Positions 33,475 to 41,343 of a stretch of 64,000 nucleotides of DNA are shown one piece after another. The stretch is from Nakamurella alba (GTDB lineage: Bacteria > Actinomycetota > Actinomycetes > Mycobacteriales > Nakamurellaceae). The notes beneath the pieces were generated by a model. That model did not search any database and was not told where the DNA came from. It saw only the letters and a program-made list of their open reading frames with translations. The stretch covers positions 1,116,001 through 1,180,000 of the forward strand of contig NZ_WLYK01000001.1 in the NCBI RefSeq assembly GCF_009707545.1, given 5' to 3'. Both the position numbers and the translations under genes were made by a program. Each line of letters begins with the position of its first letter. The first letter of the stretch is position 1.

Positions 33475-33498
33475 CGGCCCCACGCTAGCGTGAGCGGC
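33475..33498. promoter_or_regulatory. Mirror-image leaderless promoters on a 12-bp palindrome
   Basis: CACGCTAGCGTG (33481-33492) is a perfect palindrome in the 24 bases between two divergent ATGs. Read either way it gives TAGCGT followed by exactly seven bases and then ATG (33499 forward, 33474 reverse). TAnnnT about seven bases before the start codon is the -10 position of leaderless actinobacterial genes, so each gene would have its own -10 on overlapping DNA. Confidence 0.6.
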
Positions 33499-35763
33499 AT
33501 GTCGGAGCCGGATGTACTGACCTCCGCGGCGCCACAGGTCGACGCCGACGCGGTCGGCGACATCCTGTTCCGGGGCTGGGGTGTCCGGGCCACCGACACC
33601 CGGCGGCTCGGGTCCGAGCGGGACGTCAACGTGCTGATCCCCGGGGCCGGGGTGCTCAAGGTGTCGAACCCGGCCGAGGACCCGGCGGTGGTCGACATGG
33701 AGATCCGGGCGATGGACCACCTCGGCGCCGTCGACCCGGGGCTGCCGGTACCCCGGGTGCTGCGGACCGGCGACGGCCGGGCCTCGCTCACCCTCATCGA
33801 CGATCTCGGCCGGCACTGCGCCGTCCGCTTCCTGGGCCTGGTGCCGGGCGCGCACCTGGAGGGCTCGCCGATCACCGTCGGCGTGGCCGAACAGGTCGGG
33901 GCGATCGGTGCGCGCACATCGGTGGCGCTGCAAGGCTTCTTCCACCCGGCCGGTGGCCGGCGGATCGGCTGGGACATGCGGGCACTCCCGGACCTGCCGT
34001 TGCCGCAGGGTTCGTCGGCCCGCCTGCGACCGCTGGTGGACCGGGTGCTGCCGGCGCTGGCGGCGACGGCGGCGTTGCCCTCGGGCCTGCAGCACGCCGA
34101 CGTGACACTGACCAATGTCCTGGCCGACGGCGGGACCGTCTGCGGGCTGGTCGATCTCGGCGACATGCACCACACCGCGACGGTCTGCGACCTGGCGGTG
34201 ACCGTGGCCTCCGTACTGCGCAACACCGCCGACGAGCAGCCCGTCGACAGCTGGGGCCTGCTGGCGGCGGTGCTGCGGGGATACCAGCGAGTCCGGCCGC
34301 TGCAGCCGGCCGAGGCAGAGCTGCTGGGGGAGTTGGTGCTGGCGAGACTGGTGCTGAGTGAGGTCATCTCGGACACCCGCGCCGCGCTGCACCCGGACAA
34401 CACCGCGTACATCGGGCAGTACGACGATGCCAACCGCCGGGTGCTCGGGCTGCTGGCCGGCATCGCGCCGGACGACCTCCGCCGGCGGGTCGGCCGGGCC
34501 GCCGGCACCTCCCGGTCGCACCCGCCGGTGACCGGCGACGGCCTGCGCGAACGCCGGGCGGCCGTGATGGGCGGGCCGCTGTCGCCGCTGTTCTACCGCG
34601 CCCCGCTGGACATCGTCGGCGGGCAGGACGTCTGGGTGCACGACCGGGACGGGCGCACCTACCTCGACGCCTACAACAACGTCGCCGTGATCGGACACGC
34701 GCATCCCGCAGTGGCGCAGGCGGTCTCGCTGCAGCTGCGACAACTGGACACGCACTCGAGATACCTGCACGACGGGGTGGTGGAGCTCGCCGAGCGCCTG
34801 CTCGCCACCATGCCGGCGGAGTTGGACACCTGCCTGTTCACCACCTCCGGCACCGAGGCCAACGAGCTGGCGTGGCGGCTGGCCACCGAGTGGACCGGCG
34901 GCACCGCCGCGGTGATCGCCGAGCACGCCTACCACGGGTCGACGAAGTGGACGGCGGACCTCAGCTCCAACGAGTGGCCGCCGGACCACCGGCCGGAGCA
35001 TGTCGGGACCTTCGCCGCTCCCAGGGGTCTCGCTCCCGAGGTGGCTGTCGGCGCCGCCCGGGACCGGGTGGCCGCGGCCACCGAGCTGCTCCGGTCGGCC
35101 GGGGACCGGCCGGCCCTGGTGCTCGCCGACACGCTGTTCACCAGCGAGGGCATCCTGCCGGACGACGGCTTCCTGCAGGGGTTGTCGATCGGCGCGCGGA
35201 AGGCCGGCGCACTGTTCCTGGCCGACGAGGTGCAGGCCGGCTACGGCCGCAGCGGGCAACTCTGGCGCTTCGCGCAGGCCGGGGTGCTGCCGGACATCGT
35301 GACCCTCGGCAAGCCGATGGGCGCCGGCCACCCGATCGGCGCGGTCATCACCCGGCGGGAGATCGCCGACCGCCTGGCCGCCCGCTACGAGTACTTCTCC
35401 ACCTTCGCCGCCACCCCCGTCGCTGCGGCGGCCGCGCTGACCGTGCTCGACGTGCTGGAGGCGGAGCGGATCCCGGAGCGGGCGGCGGTGGTCGGCGAGC
35501 ACCTGCGATCCGGGCTGCGGGCGCTGGCGGGATCCGACGCCCGGCTCGGTGAGGTGCGGGGTGTCGGACTGATCGCCGGCGTCGACCTGCGCGGGCCGGT
35601 CGTACCACGCAACCTGCTGGAGGCGCTGGTCGGCGAAGGGGTGCTGGCCGGCCTCACCGGGCCGACCGGCGCGACGCTCAAGATCCGGCCGCCGCTGACC
35701 TGGCGGGTGGAGCACGCCGACCTGTTCCTGGCCGCGCTGGGCCGGGTGCTGGCTACCGGCTGA
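33499..35763 (+). CDS. Fusion: aminoglycoside-phosphotransferase-like kinase + class III aminotransferase
   Basis: 754 residues. 1-330 is an APH/choline-kinase-type domain with catalytic HADVTLTN (HxDxxxxN) and metal-binding DLGD. About 345-754 is a PLP class III aminotransferase: AYNNVAVIGHAHPAV, FTTSGTEANELAWRLAT, LADEVQAGYGRSG and the PLP lysine in TLGKPMGAGHPIGAVI. Similar bacterial fusions (often with a peptidase M23 domain between, absent here) relate to AGXT2L-type enzymes acting on phosphorylated amino alcohols such as phosphoethanolamine or phosphohydroxylysine. A kinase that phosphorylates the amine and a lyase/transaminase that removes it is the natural reading (inference). Confidence 0.85.
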   Translation: MSEPDVLTSAAPQVDADAVGDILFRGWGVRATDTRRLGSERDVNVLIPGAGVLKVSNPAEDPAVVDMEIRAMDHLGAVDPGLPVPRVLRTGDGRASLTLIDDLGRHCAVRFLGLVPGAHLEGSPITVGVAEQVGAIGARTSVALQGFFHPAGGRRIGWDMRALPDLPLPQGSSARLRPLVDRVLPALAATAALPSGLQHADVTLTNVLADGGTVCGLVDLGDMHHTATVCDLAVTVASVLRNTADEQPVDSWGLLAAVLRGYQRVRPLQPAEAELLGELVLARLVLSEVISDTRAALHPDNTAYIGQYDDANRRVLGLLAGIAPDDLRRRVGRAAGTSRSHPPVTGDGLRERRAAVMGGPLSPLFYRAPLDIVGGQDVWVHDRDGRTYLDAYNNVAVIGHAHPAVAQAVSLQLRQLDTHSRYLHDGVVELAERLLATMPAELDTCLFTTSGTEANELAWRLATEWTGGTAAVIAEHAYHGSTKWTADLSSNEWPPDHRPEHVGTFAAPRGLAPEVAVGAARDRVAAATELLRSAGDRPALVLADTLFTSEGILPDDGFLQGLSIGARKAGALFLADEVQAGYGRSGQLWRFAQAGVLPDIVTLGKPMGAGHPIGAVITRREIADRLAARYEYFSTFAATPVAAAAALTVLDVLEAERIPERAAVVGEHLRSGLRALAGSDARLGEVRGVGLIAGVDLRGPVVPRNLLEALVGEGVLAGLTGPTGATLKIRPPLTWRVEHADLFLAALGRVLATG

Positions 35764-36931
35764 CCCGCTCCGGCGGTGCGAGGGTCCGGCTCAGCCAGGC
35801 GATCCCGACCGCCGCCGCGGCCAGGACGACGCCGGTGCCGACGGCGGCCGGGATGCCGGCGATGCCGATGGCGACACCGCCCGCGGAGGCGCCGAGCGCG
35901 ATACCCAGGTTGACCGCGGAGGCGGGCAGCGATGCGGCCACGGCGGCGGCCGGCCCGGCCAGCGACGCCACCCGGTGCTGGATCGACGGCGCGATCCCCA
36001 TGCCGGAGAGACCGATGCCGACCACGGCGAGACCGGCGACCACCGGGGAGGTACCGCCCAGTGACAGCAGCAGCAACGACAGCGTGACCCCGGCGGTGCC
36101 GACCACGATCGCCCGGCTCGCATCGGCGTCGGCGAAGCGGCCGCCGACGGCCGACCCGGCTGTGGTGGCCACCCCGTAGCCGAGCAGGAACAGGCCGACG
36201 GCCGGCCCGGTCACCCCGCTCGTGCCCTCGAGGAACGGGACGAGGTAGGTGAGCGCCGACTGGATCCCGGCGAACATCACCGCACCCACCGCGAGCACCG
36301 CCAGCACCCGGGGTGCGAAGGCCGACCGGACGGTCGCGGGCCGGTGATCGGCCGCTGCCGGGGCGGCCGCCGGCACCCGAGGCAGCAGCACCGCCGCGGC
36401 GACCAGGACGAGCAGCCCGATCAGCACCACCGCCACGAAGGATCCGCGCCAGCCGACCCAGCGGCCGAGCAGCGTGCCGAGCGGCAGGCCGAGCGCGCTG
36501 GCCGTGGCGAAACCGGAGATCACCACGGACATCGCGCGTCCGGCCCGGGCCGCGGGAACGATCGAGGTGGCAGTGCTGATCGCGGCGGCGATGAACAGCC
36601 CCTATACCGCACCGATGACGACCCGGGCCGCCACGAAGGTGCCGAACCCGGCGCCGAGGGCCGGCAGCAGATCCAGCAGCACGAACAGCACGAGGGCGGC
36701 GAGCAGCACCGGCCGGCGGTCCAGCCGGGCGGTCAGCAGGGCCAGCAGCGGTCCGCCGACCGCCAGGCCCAGGGCGTTGGCGGTGACCAGGGCGCCGGCG
36801 GCCGCCACCGTGACGGCCAGGTCGGCGGCGATCAGGTCGATCATCCCGACCACCAGCATCTCGGCGCAGCCCATGACGAAGGCGCCGGCGAACAGCGTCG
36901 CCAGCACCGGTGCGCTCCGTCGTGTCCGCAT
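35753..36931 (-). pseudogene. MFS transporter interrupted by an in-frame amber codon
   Basis: A complete MFS protein of about 392 codons runs in one minus-strand frame from ATG 36931 (AGAGGAA before it) to TAG 35753, but codon 110 is TAG (36602-36604). Before it are helices 1-3 (TLFAGAFVMGCAEMLVVGMI; ALGLAVGGPLLALLTARLDRRPVLL); after it GLFIAAAISTATSIVPAARAGRAM continues helix 4 without shift, to helix 12. The position is usually Gln or His in related drug-efflux MFS proteins, so CAG to TAG is a likely single change. Restart at ATG 36532 would give only helices 5-12. Overlaps the fusion gene tail-to-tail by 11 bases. Confidence 0.88.
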
Positions 36932-36989
36932 CCGACCGTTCCTCTCCCGCAGGCCTGGGTGTCGACCCATCGCGGCAAGGATCGACCCA

Positions 36990-37012
36990 ATGTGCAACCG
37001 ATGGTTGCACAT
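36990..37012. promoter_or_regulatory. Perfect 10+3+10 palindrome, probable repressor operator
   Basis: ATGTGCAACC (36990-36999), spacer GAT, GGTTGCACAT (37003-37012). It lies 59 bases before the MFS start (minus) and 58 before the acyl-CoA synthetase start (plus), so it is centred between two divergent genes. Size and symmetry are typical of TetR-family or MarR-family operators; no regulator gene is adjacent. Confidence 0.75.
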
Positions 37013-37069
37013 CAGTCCGTCCGGACCGGGCGGTAGCCTGCGGGCGGCGCAGGCGAAGAGGAGTCGACG

Positions 37070-38620
37070 ATGACCACAGCGGCAGCAGATCCCCGGTCCA
37101 GCACGGTGGACGATGTGGTGCGGCGCAGTGCGGGCCGGCACCCGGACCGGGCGGCGCTGGTGTTCGCCGATCGCAGCTGGACCTACGCGGAGCTGGACGC
37201 CGGGGTGAGCCGGGCTGCGGCGCATCTGTTGTCGTTGGGACTGGTCAAGGGGGACCGGGTGGCGACGGTCGGCGCGAACTCGGACGCCTACCTGTTGGCG
37301 TTCCTGGGGTGCGCGCGGGCCGGGTTGGTGCATGTGCCGGTGAACTACGCGCTGACCGGTGGTGAGCTGTCGTACCTGTTGCGGCAGTCCGGGAGCCGGG
37401 TCGCGCTGGTGGACCCGGCGTTGCGGGAGACGGTGGAATCGGTACGGGCGGACACCGCGGTGGAGCAGGTGCTGGTGCTGCACGGTGCGCCGGGTGCGGT
37501 GCTGGAGGGCTGGGCGGAAGGTCCCGTCCCGGAGCTCGAGACCGCTGTGGTCGACACCGATCTGGTGCAGCTGCTGTACACGTCGGGGACCACGGCGCTG
37601 CCCAAGGGCGCGATGATGACGCATCGCGCGCTGGTGCACGAGTACCTCTCGTGTGTGGTCGGTCTGGACTTCACTGCGGTGGGCAGCCAGTTGGTGTGCA
37701 TGCCGCTGTACCACTCGGCGGGGATGCACGTGTTCCTGCTGCCGGGGTTGATGGTGGGGATGACGAACCATCTGCTGCCACGGCCGGACGTCCCGGCGGT
37801 GCTGGGAATGGTGGCCGAGCACCGGATCGAGGCGCTGTTCCTGGCGCCGACGGTGTGGGTGCCGTTGGCCAACCACCCGGACCTGGCGACCGCCGATCTG
37901 TCGTCGCTGCGTCAGGCCTACTACGGGGCGTCGATCATGCCGGTACCGGTGCTGCAGCGGTTGCAGCAGCAGCTGCCGGGGCTGGGCTTCTACAACTGCT
38001 TCGGACAGTCGGAGATCGGCCCGCTGGCGTGTGTGCTGCGCCCGGAGGAGCACGCGGAGCGGCCGGAATCGTGCGGCCGGCCGGTGGTGTTCGTCGAGAC
38101 CCGGGTGGTGGACGAGGAGGGCGCGGATGTGCCGGCCGGGGAGTCGGGGGAGTTGCTGTACCGGTCGCCGCAGCTGTGTACCGGGTACTGGGACAACCCG
38201 GAGGCCTCGGAGCAGGCCTTCGCCGGCGGCTGGTTCCATTCCGGGGACATGGTGCGGGCGGACGAGGCGGGCTACCTGACCGTGGTGGACCGGATCAAGG
38301 ACGTGATCAACACCGGTGGGGTGCTGGTGGCCTCGCGGGAGGTGGAGGACGCGCTGTACACGCACGAGGCGGTGGCCGAGGTGGCGGTGATCGCACAGCC
38401 GGACGAGCGGTGGATCGAGGCGGTGACGGCGGTGGTGGTGCTGCGCGAGGGGCGTGTTGGTGACGACGATCTCGCCGCGGAACTGATCGCGCACGCGCGC
38501 TCCACGCTGGCGCCGTTCAAGATCCCGAAGCGGGTGCACTTCGTCGCCGACCTGCCGCGGAACCAGAGCGGCAAGTTGCTCAAGCGAGTGCTGCGCGACG
38601 ACATCTCCTCCGGGACCTGA
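37070..38620 (+). CDS. Acyl-CoA synthetase (AMP-forming ligase)
   Basis: 516 residues from ATG 37070 (GAGGAGTCGACG before it). AMP-binding P-loop LLYTSGTTALPKGAMMTH, FGQSEIGP (A5-like), the GYWDNPEASEQAFAGGWFHSGDMVRADEAGYL stretch in pieces, DRIKDVINTGG hinge and the C-terminal catalytic Lys in NQSGKLLKRVLR. Activates a carboxylic acid, probably a medium or long-chain fatty acid, to acyl-CoA through acyl-AMP. Divergent from the MFS gene across a perfect palindrome. TTG leucine codons are more frequent in its first half than in neighbouring genes, a weak hint of transfer. Confidence 0.92.
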   Translation: MTTAAADPRSSTVDDVVRRSAGRHPDRAALVFADRSWTYAELDAGVSRAAAHLLSLGLVKGDRVATVGANSDAYLLAFLGCARAGLVHVPVNYALTGGELSYLLRQSGSRVALVDPALRETVESVRADTAVEQVLVLHGAPGAVLEGWAEGPVPELETAVVDTDLVQLLYTSGTTALPKGAMMTHRALVHEYLSCVVGLDFTAVGSQLVCMPLYHSAGMHVFLLPGLMVGMTNHLLPRPDVPAVLGMVAEHRIEALFLAPTVWVPLANHPDLATADLSSLRQAYYGASIMPVPVLQRLQQQLPGLGFYNCFGQSEIGPLACVLRPEEHAERPESCGRPVVFVETRVVDEEGADVPAGESGELLYRSPQLCTGYWDNPEASEQAFAGGWFHSGDMVRADEAGYLTVVDRIKDVINTGGVLVASREVEDALYTHEAVAEVAVIAQPDERWIEAVTAVVVLREGRVGDDDLAAELIAHARSTLAPFKIPKRVHFVADLPRNQSGKLLKRVLRDDISSGT

Positions 38621-38632
38621 CACCGGACCCGG

Positions 38633-38672
38633 TTCCGGACATGCACTGTTCCGGACATGCACTGTCCGGAAC
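38633..38672. repeat. 16-bp tandem duplication merged with a 10-bp-arm inverted repeat
   Basis: TTCCGGACATGCACTG occurs at 38633-38648 and 38649-38664. The second copy is also the left half of GTTCCGGACA/TGTCCGGAAC (38648-38657 and 38663-38672, loop TGCAC). Located between the acyl-CoA synthetase stop and the DinB start; could end the first transcript or control the second. Confidence 0.8.
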
Positions 38673-38690
38673 CCCCGCTACGGTGCCGTC

Positions 38691-39416
38691 ATGGATGAGG
38701 GACGTGAGTTCACCGGGGTCGACCTGACCGGCGCCCGGTTCCGGATGGTCGACCTGTCCGGCGCGATGCTCCGGTCGGTCGCCCTGGCCGGTGCCGAGAT
38801 CGACGGCGAGGCCGATGATCTGGCAGGTCTGACGATCAACGGCGTGGACGTGATGCCGCTGGTGCTGGCCGAGCTGGAGCGCCGGCAACCGGCCCGGGTG
38901 TTGCTGCGCTCGGACGACCCGGCCGACCTGAGGGCGGCGTGGGACGAGGTGGAGCGCGGCTGGGCCGGGCTGGTGGCGATGCTCGCCGACCTCCCGGCGG
39001 GCTCCGACACCGTGTCGGTCGAGGGTGAGTGGTCGTTCCGGCAGACGACCCGGCACCTGGTCTTCGTCACCGACGCCTGGCTCGGCCAGGTGCTCGGGCA
39101 ACGACCGAGGTTCCACCCGTGGGGTCTGGCGTTCACCGACATGGGCGAGTTCGTGCCGGAGGGCACCGATCTCGGACTCGACGACGATGCCGACCCGCCG
39201 CTCGCGGAGCTGCTGGAGGTGCGCGCCGGCCGCATGCAGCTGGTCCGGGACCTGCTGGCCGACGCCGATGCCGCGGTGCTCGCCACGGAGATCCCGCCCC
39301 CGCCCTGGGCAGGCGACCCGGTCAGCACGCTGCGCTGCCTGCGGGTGGTGCTGCGCGAGGAGTGCGAGCACCAGCGTTTCGCCGGGCGGGATCTGGCCCG
39401 GGTGGTCCTACGGTAG
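38691..39416 (+). CDS. DinB family protein with N-terminal pentapeptide repeats
   Basis: 241 residues. 1-45 shows A(D/N)LxX-type pentapeptide repeats (FTGVDLTGARFRMVDLSGAMLRSV, in pieces of five). About 75-235 is a DinB-like four-helix bundle; the His in TTRHLVFVTDAWL and His in REECEHQRF are the expected metal ligands. Bacterial DinB/YfiT proteins include thiol-dependent transferases, substrate unknown. TACGGT ends six bases before ATG 38691, consistent with leaderless transcription. The next gene starts five bases after its stop. Confidence 0.82.
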   Translation: MDEGREFTGVDLTGARFRMVDLSGAMLRSVALAGAEIDGEADDLAGLTINGVDVMPLVLAELERRQPARVLLRSDDPADLRAAWDEVERGWAGLVAMLADLPAGSDTVSVEGEWSFRQTTRHLVFVTDAWLGQVLGQRPRFHPWGLAFTDMGEFVPEGTDLGLDDDADPPLAELLEVRAGRMQLVRDLLADADAAVLATEIPPPPWAGDPVSTLRCLRVVLREECEHQRFAGRDLARVVLR

Positions 39417-39420
39417 GAGG

Positions 39421-40041
39421 GTGACCAGCTATCGGACCCTCGCCGCACCGGCGACGGCGGCGCTGGAGATCAAGCGGTCCCGGTTCCTGGCGCTGCTCAC
39501 CCCGAGCGTCGACGAGACCGATGCCCGGCTGGCCATCGCGCAGGCGCGGGCCGTGCACCCGAAGGCCCGGCACCACTGCACCGCGTTCGTCATCGGCCCG
39601 CGGCAGGAGCTGCAGCGCAGCAACGACGACGGCGAGCCGTCGGGCACGGCCGGCACGCCGATGCTGGAGACGCTGGTCGCCGCCGGGCTGAGCGACGTCA
39701 CCGCGGTCGTGGTCCGTTACTTCGGCGGCATCCTGCTCGGCGCCGGCGGCCTGACCCGGGCCTACCGGGCGGCGGTGGCGGCGGCGATCGAGGACGCCCG
39801 GGTGATCACCCGGGCGCAGCGGCTGCAGTACATGGTGTCGGTCGACTACGCCGCGGCCTCGTCGCTGGAGGCGGAGGCCCGCAAGCAGGGCTGGATCTTC
39901 GGCGCGCACTACGCGGCCGAGGTCGACGTCACGCTGGCGGTGCCGGAGGACGAGCGGGACCTGTTGCAGCTGCGGCTGTCCGAGCTGACCGGCGGGCGGT
40001 CGGAGGCCCGGCCCATCGGCACCGGCTGGGTCACCCTCTGA
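39421..40041 (+). CDS. YigZ/IMPACT family protein
   Basis: 206 residues from GTG 39421. YigZ N-terminal signature: KRSRFLALLTP, HPKARHHCTAFVIG, SNDDGEPSGTAGTPML, then VVVRYFGGILLGAGGLTRAY. The C-terminal half (about 135-206) is the DUF1949 domain. Family members resemble translation factor regulators (IMPACT) and are of uncertain function in bacteria. AGGAGG directly before the start and the 4-base gap to dinB suggest co-expression. Confidence 0.92.
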   Translation: MTSYRTLAAPATAALEIKRSRFLALLTPSVDETDARLAIAQARAVHPKARHHCTAFVIGPRQELQRSNDDGEPSGTAGTPMLETLVAAGLSDVTAVVVRYFGGILLGAGGLTRAYRAAVAAAIEDARVITRAQRLQYMVSVDYAAASSLEAEARKQGWIFGAHYAAEVDVTLAVPEDERDLLQLRLSELTGGRSEARPIGTGWVTL

Positions 40042-40080
40042 CCGGTGGACGACGCTTCGTCGTCGGTGCACAGTGGTGGG

Positions 40081-40569
40081 ATGTGCAACCTCACCGAGAC
40101 CGACCTGCGTCACCTGACCCGCTGCGCGGAGCTCGCCGAGGCGGCGTTCGCCGCGGGGGAGGAGCCGTTCGGCTCGGTGCTGGTGAGCGCCGGCGGCGAC
40201 GTGTTGTTCGAGGACCACAACCGCACCTCCGGCGGTGACGGCACCCGGCACCCGGAGTTCGAGATCGCCCGGTGGGCCGGCGCGCACGTGGCGCCGGCCG
40301 ACCGGGCCGGGTGCACCGTCTACACCTCGGGCGAGCACTGCGCGATGTGCTCCGCGGCGCACGCCTGGAACGGGCTGGGCCGGATCGTCTATGCCGTGTC
40401 GACCGCGCAGCTGGTCGGCTGGCGGACCGACTGGGGCACGGCCCTCGGCCCGGTCGTCCCGCTGTCGATCCGGCAGGTCGCGCCCGGCGTCGAGATCGGC
40501 GGTCCGGCGCCGGAACTGGAGCAGCGGATGTACGAGCTGCACCGGCGGCAGGCCGAGCGGACCCGCTGA
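40081..40569 (+). CDS. Nucleoside/cytidine-deaminase-like enzyme
   Basis: 162 residues from ATG 40081; GTG 40045 is an alternative that adds 12 polar residues. Zinc-dependent deaminase fold: the His-x-Glu is in HPEFEIARWA (the Glu relays protons) and the two zinc cysteines are in EHCAMCSAAHAW. Resembles guanine/tRNA-adenosine-type deaminases of the CDA superfamily; the usual HAE is HPE here. Substrate not predictable. Confidence 0.82.
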   Translation: MCNLTETDLRHLTRCAELAEAAFAAGEEPFGSVLVSAGGDVLFEDHNRTSGGDGTRHPEFEIARWAGAHVAPADRAGCTVYTSGEHCAMCSAAHAWNGLGRIVYAVSTAQLVGWRTDWGTALGPVVPLSIRQVAPGVEIGGPAPELEQRMYELHRRQAERTR

Positions 40570-40635
40570 CACCGTTCCGCGGGATCTGCTGCGTCACAGC
40601 CGGAATTGCCGGGCCGTTCCTGCGTTGCACGCACC

Positions 40636-41277
40636 ATGACAACTCTGGGAATCATCGGTGCAGGGAACATCGGCAGCCAGGTCGCGCGGGCGGCGGTGGC
40701 ACACGGCTACGACGTGGTGATCGCCAATTCGCGCGGGCCGGAGACGCTGGACGACCTGGTCGCCGAGCTGGGGCCGAAGGCCAAGGCGGCCACCGCCGCC
40801 GATGCCGCGGCCGCCGCCGACGTCGCCGTGGTGACGGTGCCGCTCAAGGCCTACCAGGACATCCCGGTCGAGCCCTTGGCCGGGAAGATCGTGCTGGACA
40901 CGAACAACTACTACTGGGAGCGGGACGGCCGGATCGACGAGCTGGAGAAGGGTGAGGCCACCGTCTCCGGACTGCTGCAGCAGCACCTGCCCACCTCGAA
41001 GGTCGCCAAGGCCTTCAACCACATCATGGCCGCCGACATCACCACCGACGTCGCGCCGGCCGGCGCACCCGGCCGCCGGGCCCTCGCCACCTCCAGCGAC
41101 TCCGACGAGGCCGTCGAGTTCGTCACCCGGCTGTACGACGAGTTCGGTTTCGACACCGTCAATGTCGGCCCGCTGTCCGAGTCCTGGCGGGTCGAGCGGG
41201 ACCGCCCGGCCTACGTAGTGCGGCAGACCAAGGACGAGCTGGTCTCGAACCTCGCCATCGCCCCGCGCACCATCTGA
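40636..41277 (+). CDS. NADPH-dependent F420 reductase-like protein
   Basis: 213 residues from ATG 40636. Rossmann fold with GIIGAGNIGSQVARAAVAHGYDV at the start and VIANSRGPETL after strand 2 (Ser-Arg typical of NADP binding). AADVAVVTVPLKAYQDIP and LDTNNYYWERDG match the F420-oxidoreductase/NADP family (YadX-like). Either reduces F420 with NADPH or acts on another substrate. Followed by a hairpin that can end transcription from both sides. Confidence 0.85.
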   Translation: MTTLGIIGAGNIGSQVARAAVAHGYDVVIANSRGPETLDDLVAELGPKAKAATAADAAAAADVAVVTVPLKAYQDIPVEPLAGKIVLDTNNYYWERDGRIDELEKGEATVSGLLQQHLPTSKVAKAFNHIMAADITTDVAPAGAPGRRALATSSDSDEAVEFVTRLYDEFGFDTVNVGPLSESWRVERDRPAYVVRQTKDELVSNLAIAPRTI

Positions 41278-41287
41278 CGCAGCCCGG

Positions 41288-41341
41288 AAGTGACACGCTC
41301 AGGATGTGAGCGTGTCACTTGCGGGCACAAGTGACACGCTC
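41288..41341. terminator. Bidirectional hairpin plus extra copy of AAGTGACACGCTC
   Basis: AAGTGACACGCTCA (41288-41301) pairs perfectly with TGAGCGTGTCACTT (41307-41320), 14-bp stem, loop GGATG. A further direct copy AAGTGACACGCTC lies at 41329-41341, next to the cpaF stop. Between convergent genes, so probably a shared terminator; the third copy makes it look like an intergenic repeat family. Confidence 0.75.
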
Positions 41342-41343
41342 GA

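Noticed and set aside
37070-38620. Horizontal transfer of the acyl-CoA synthetase gene
   Set aside because: Only a mild excess of TTG codons and ordinary GC; no mobile element or boundary repeat, so noted only as a weak hint.
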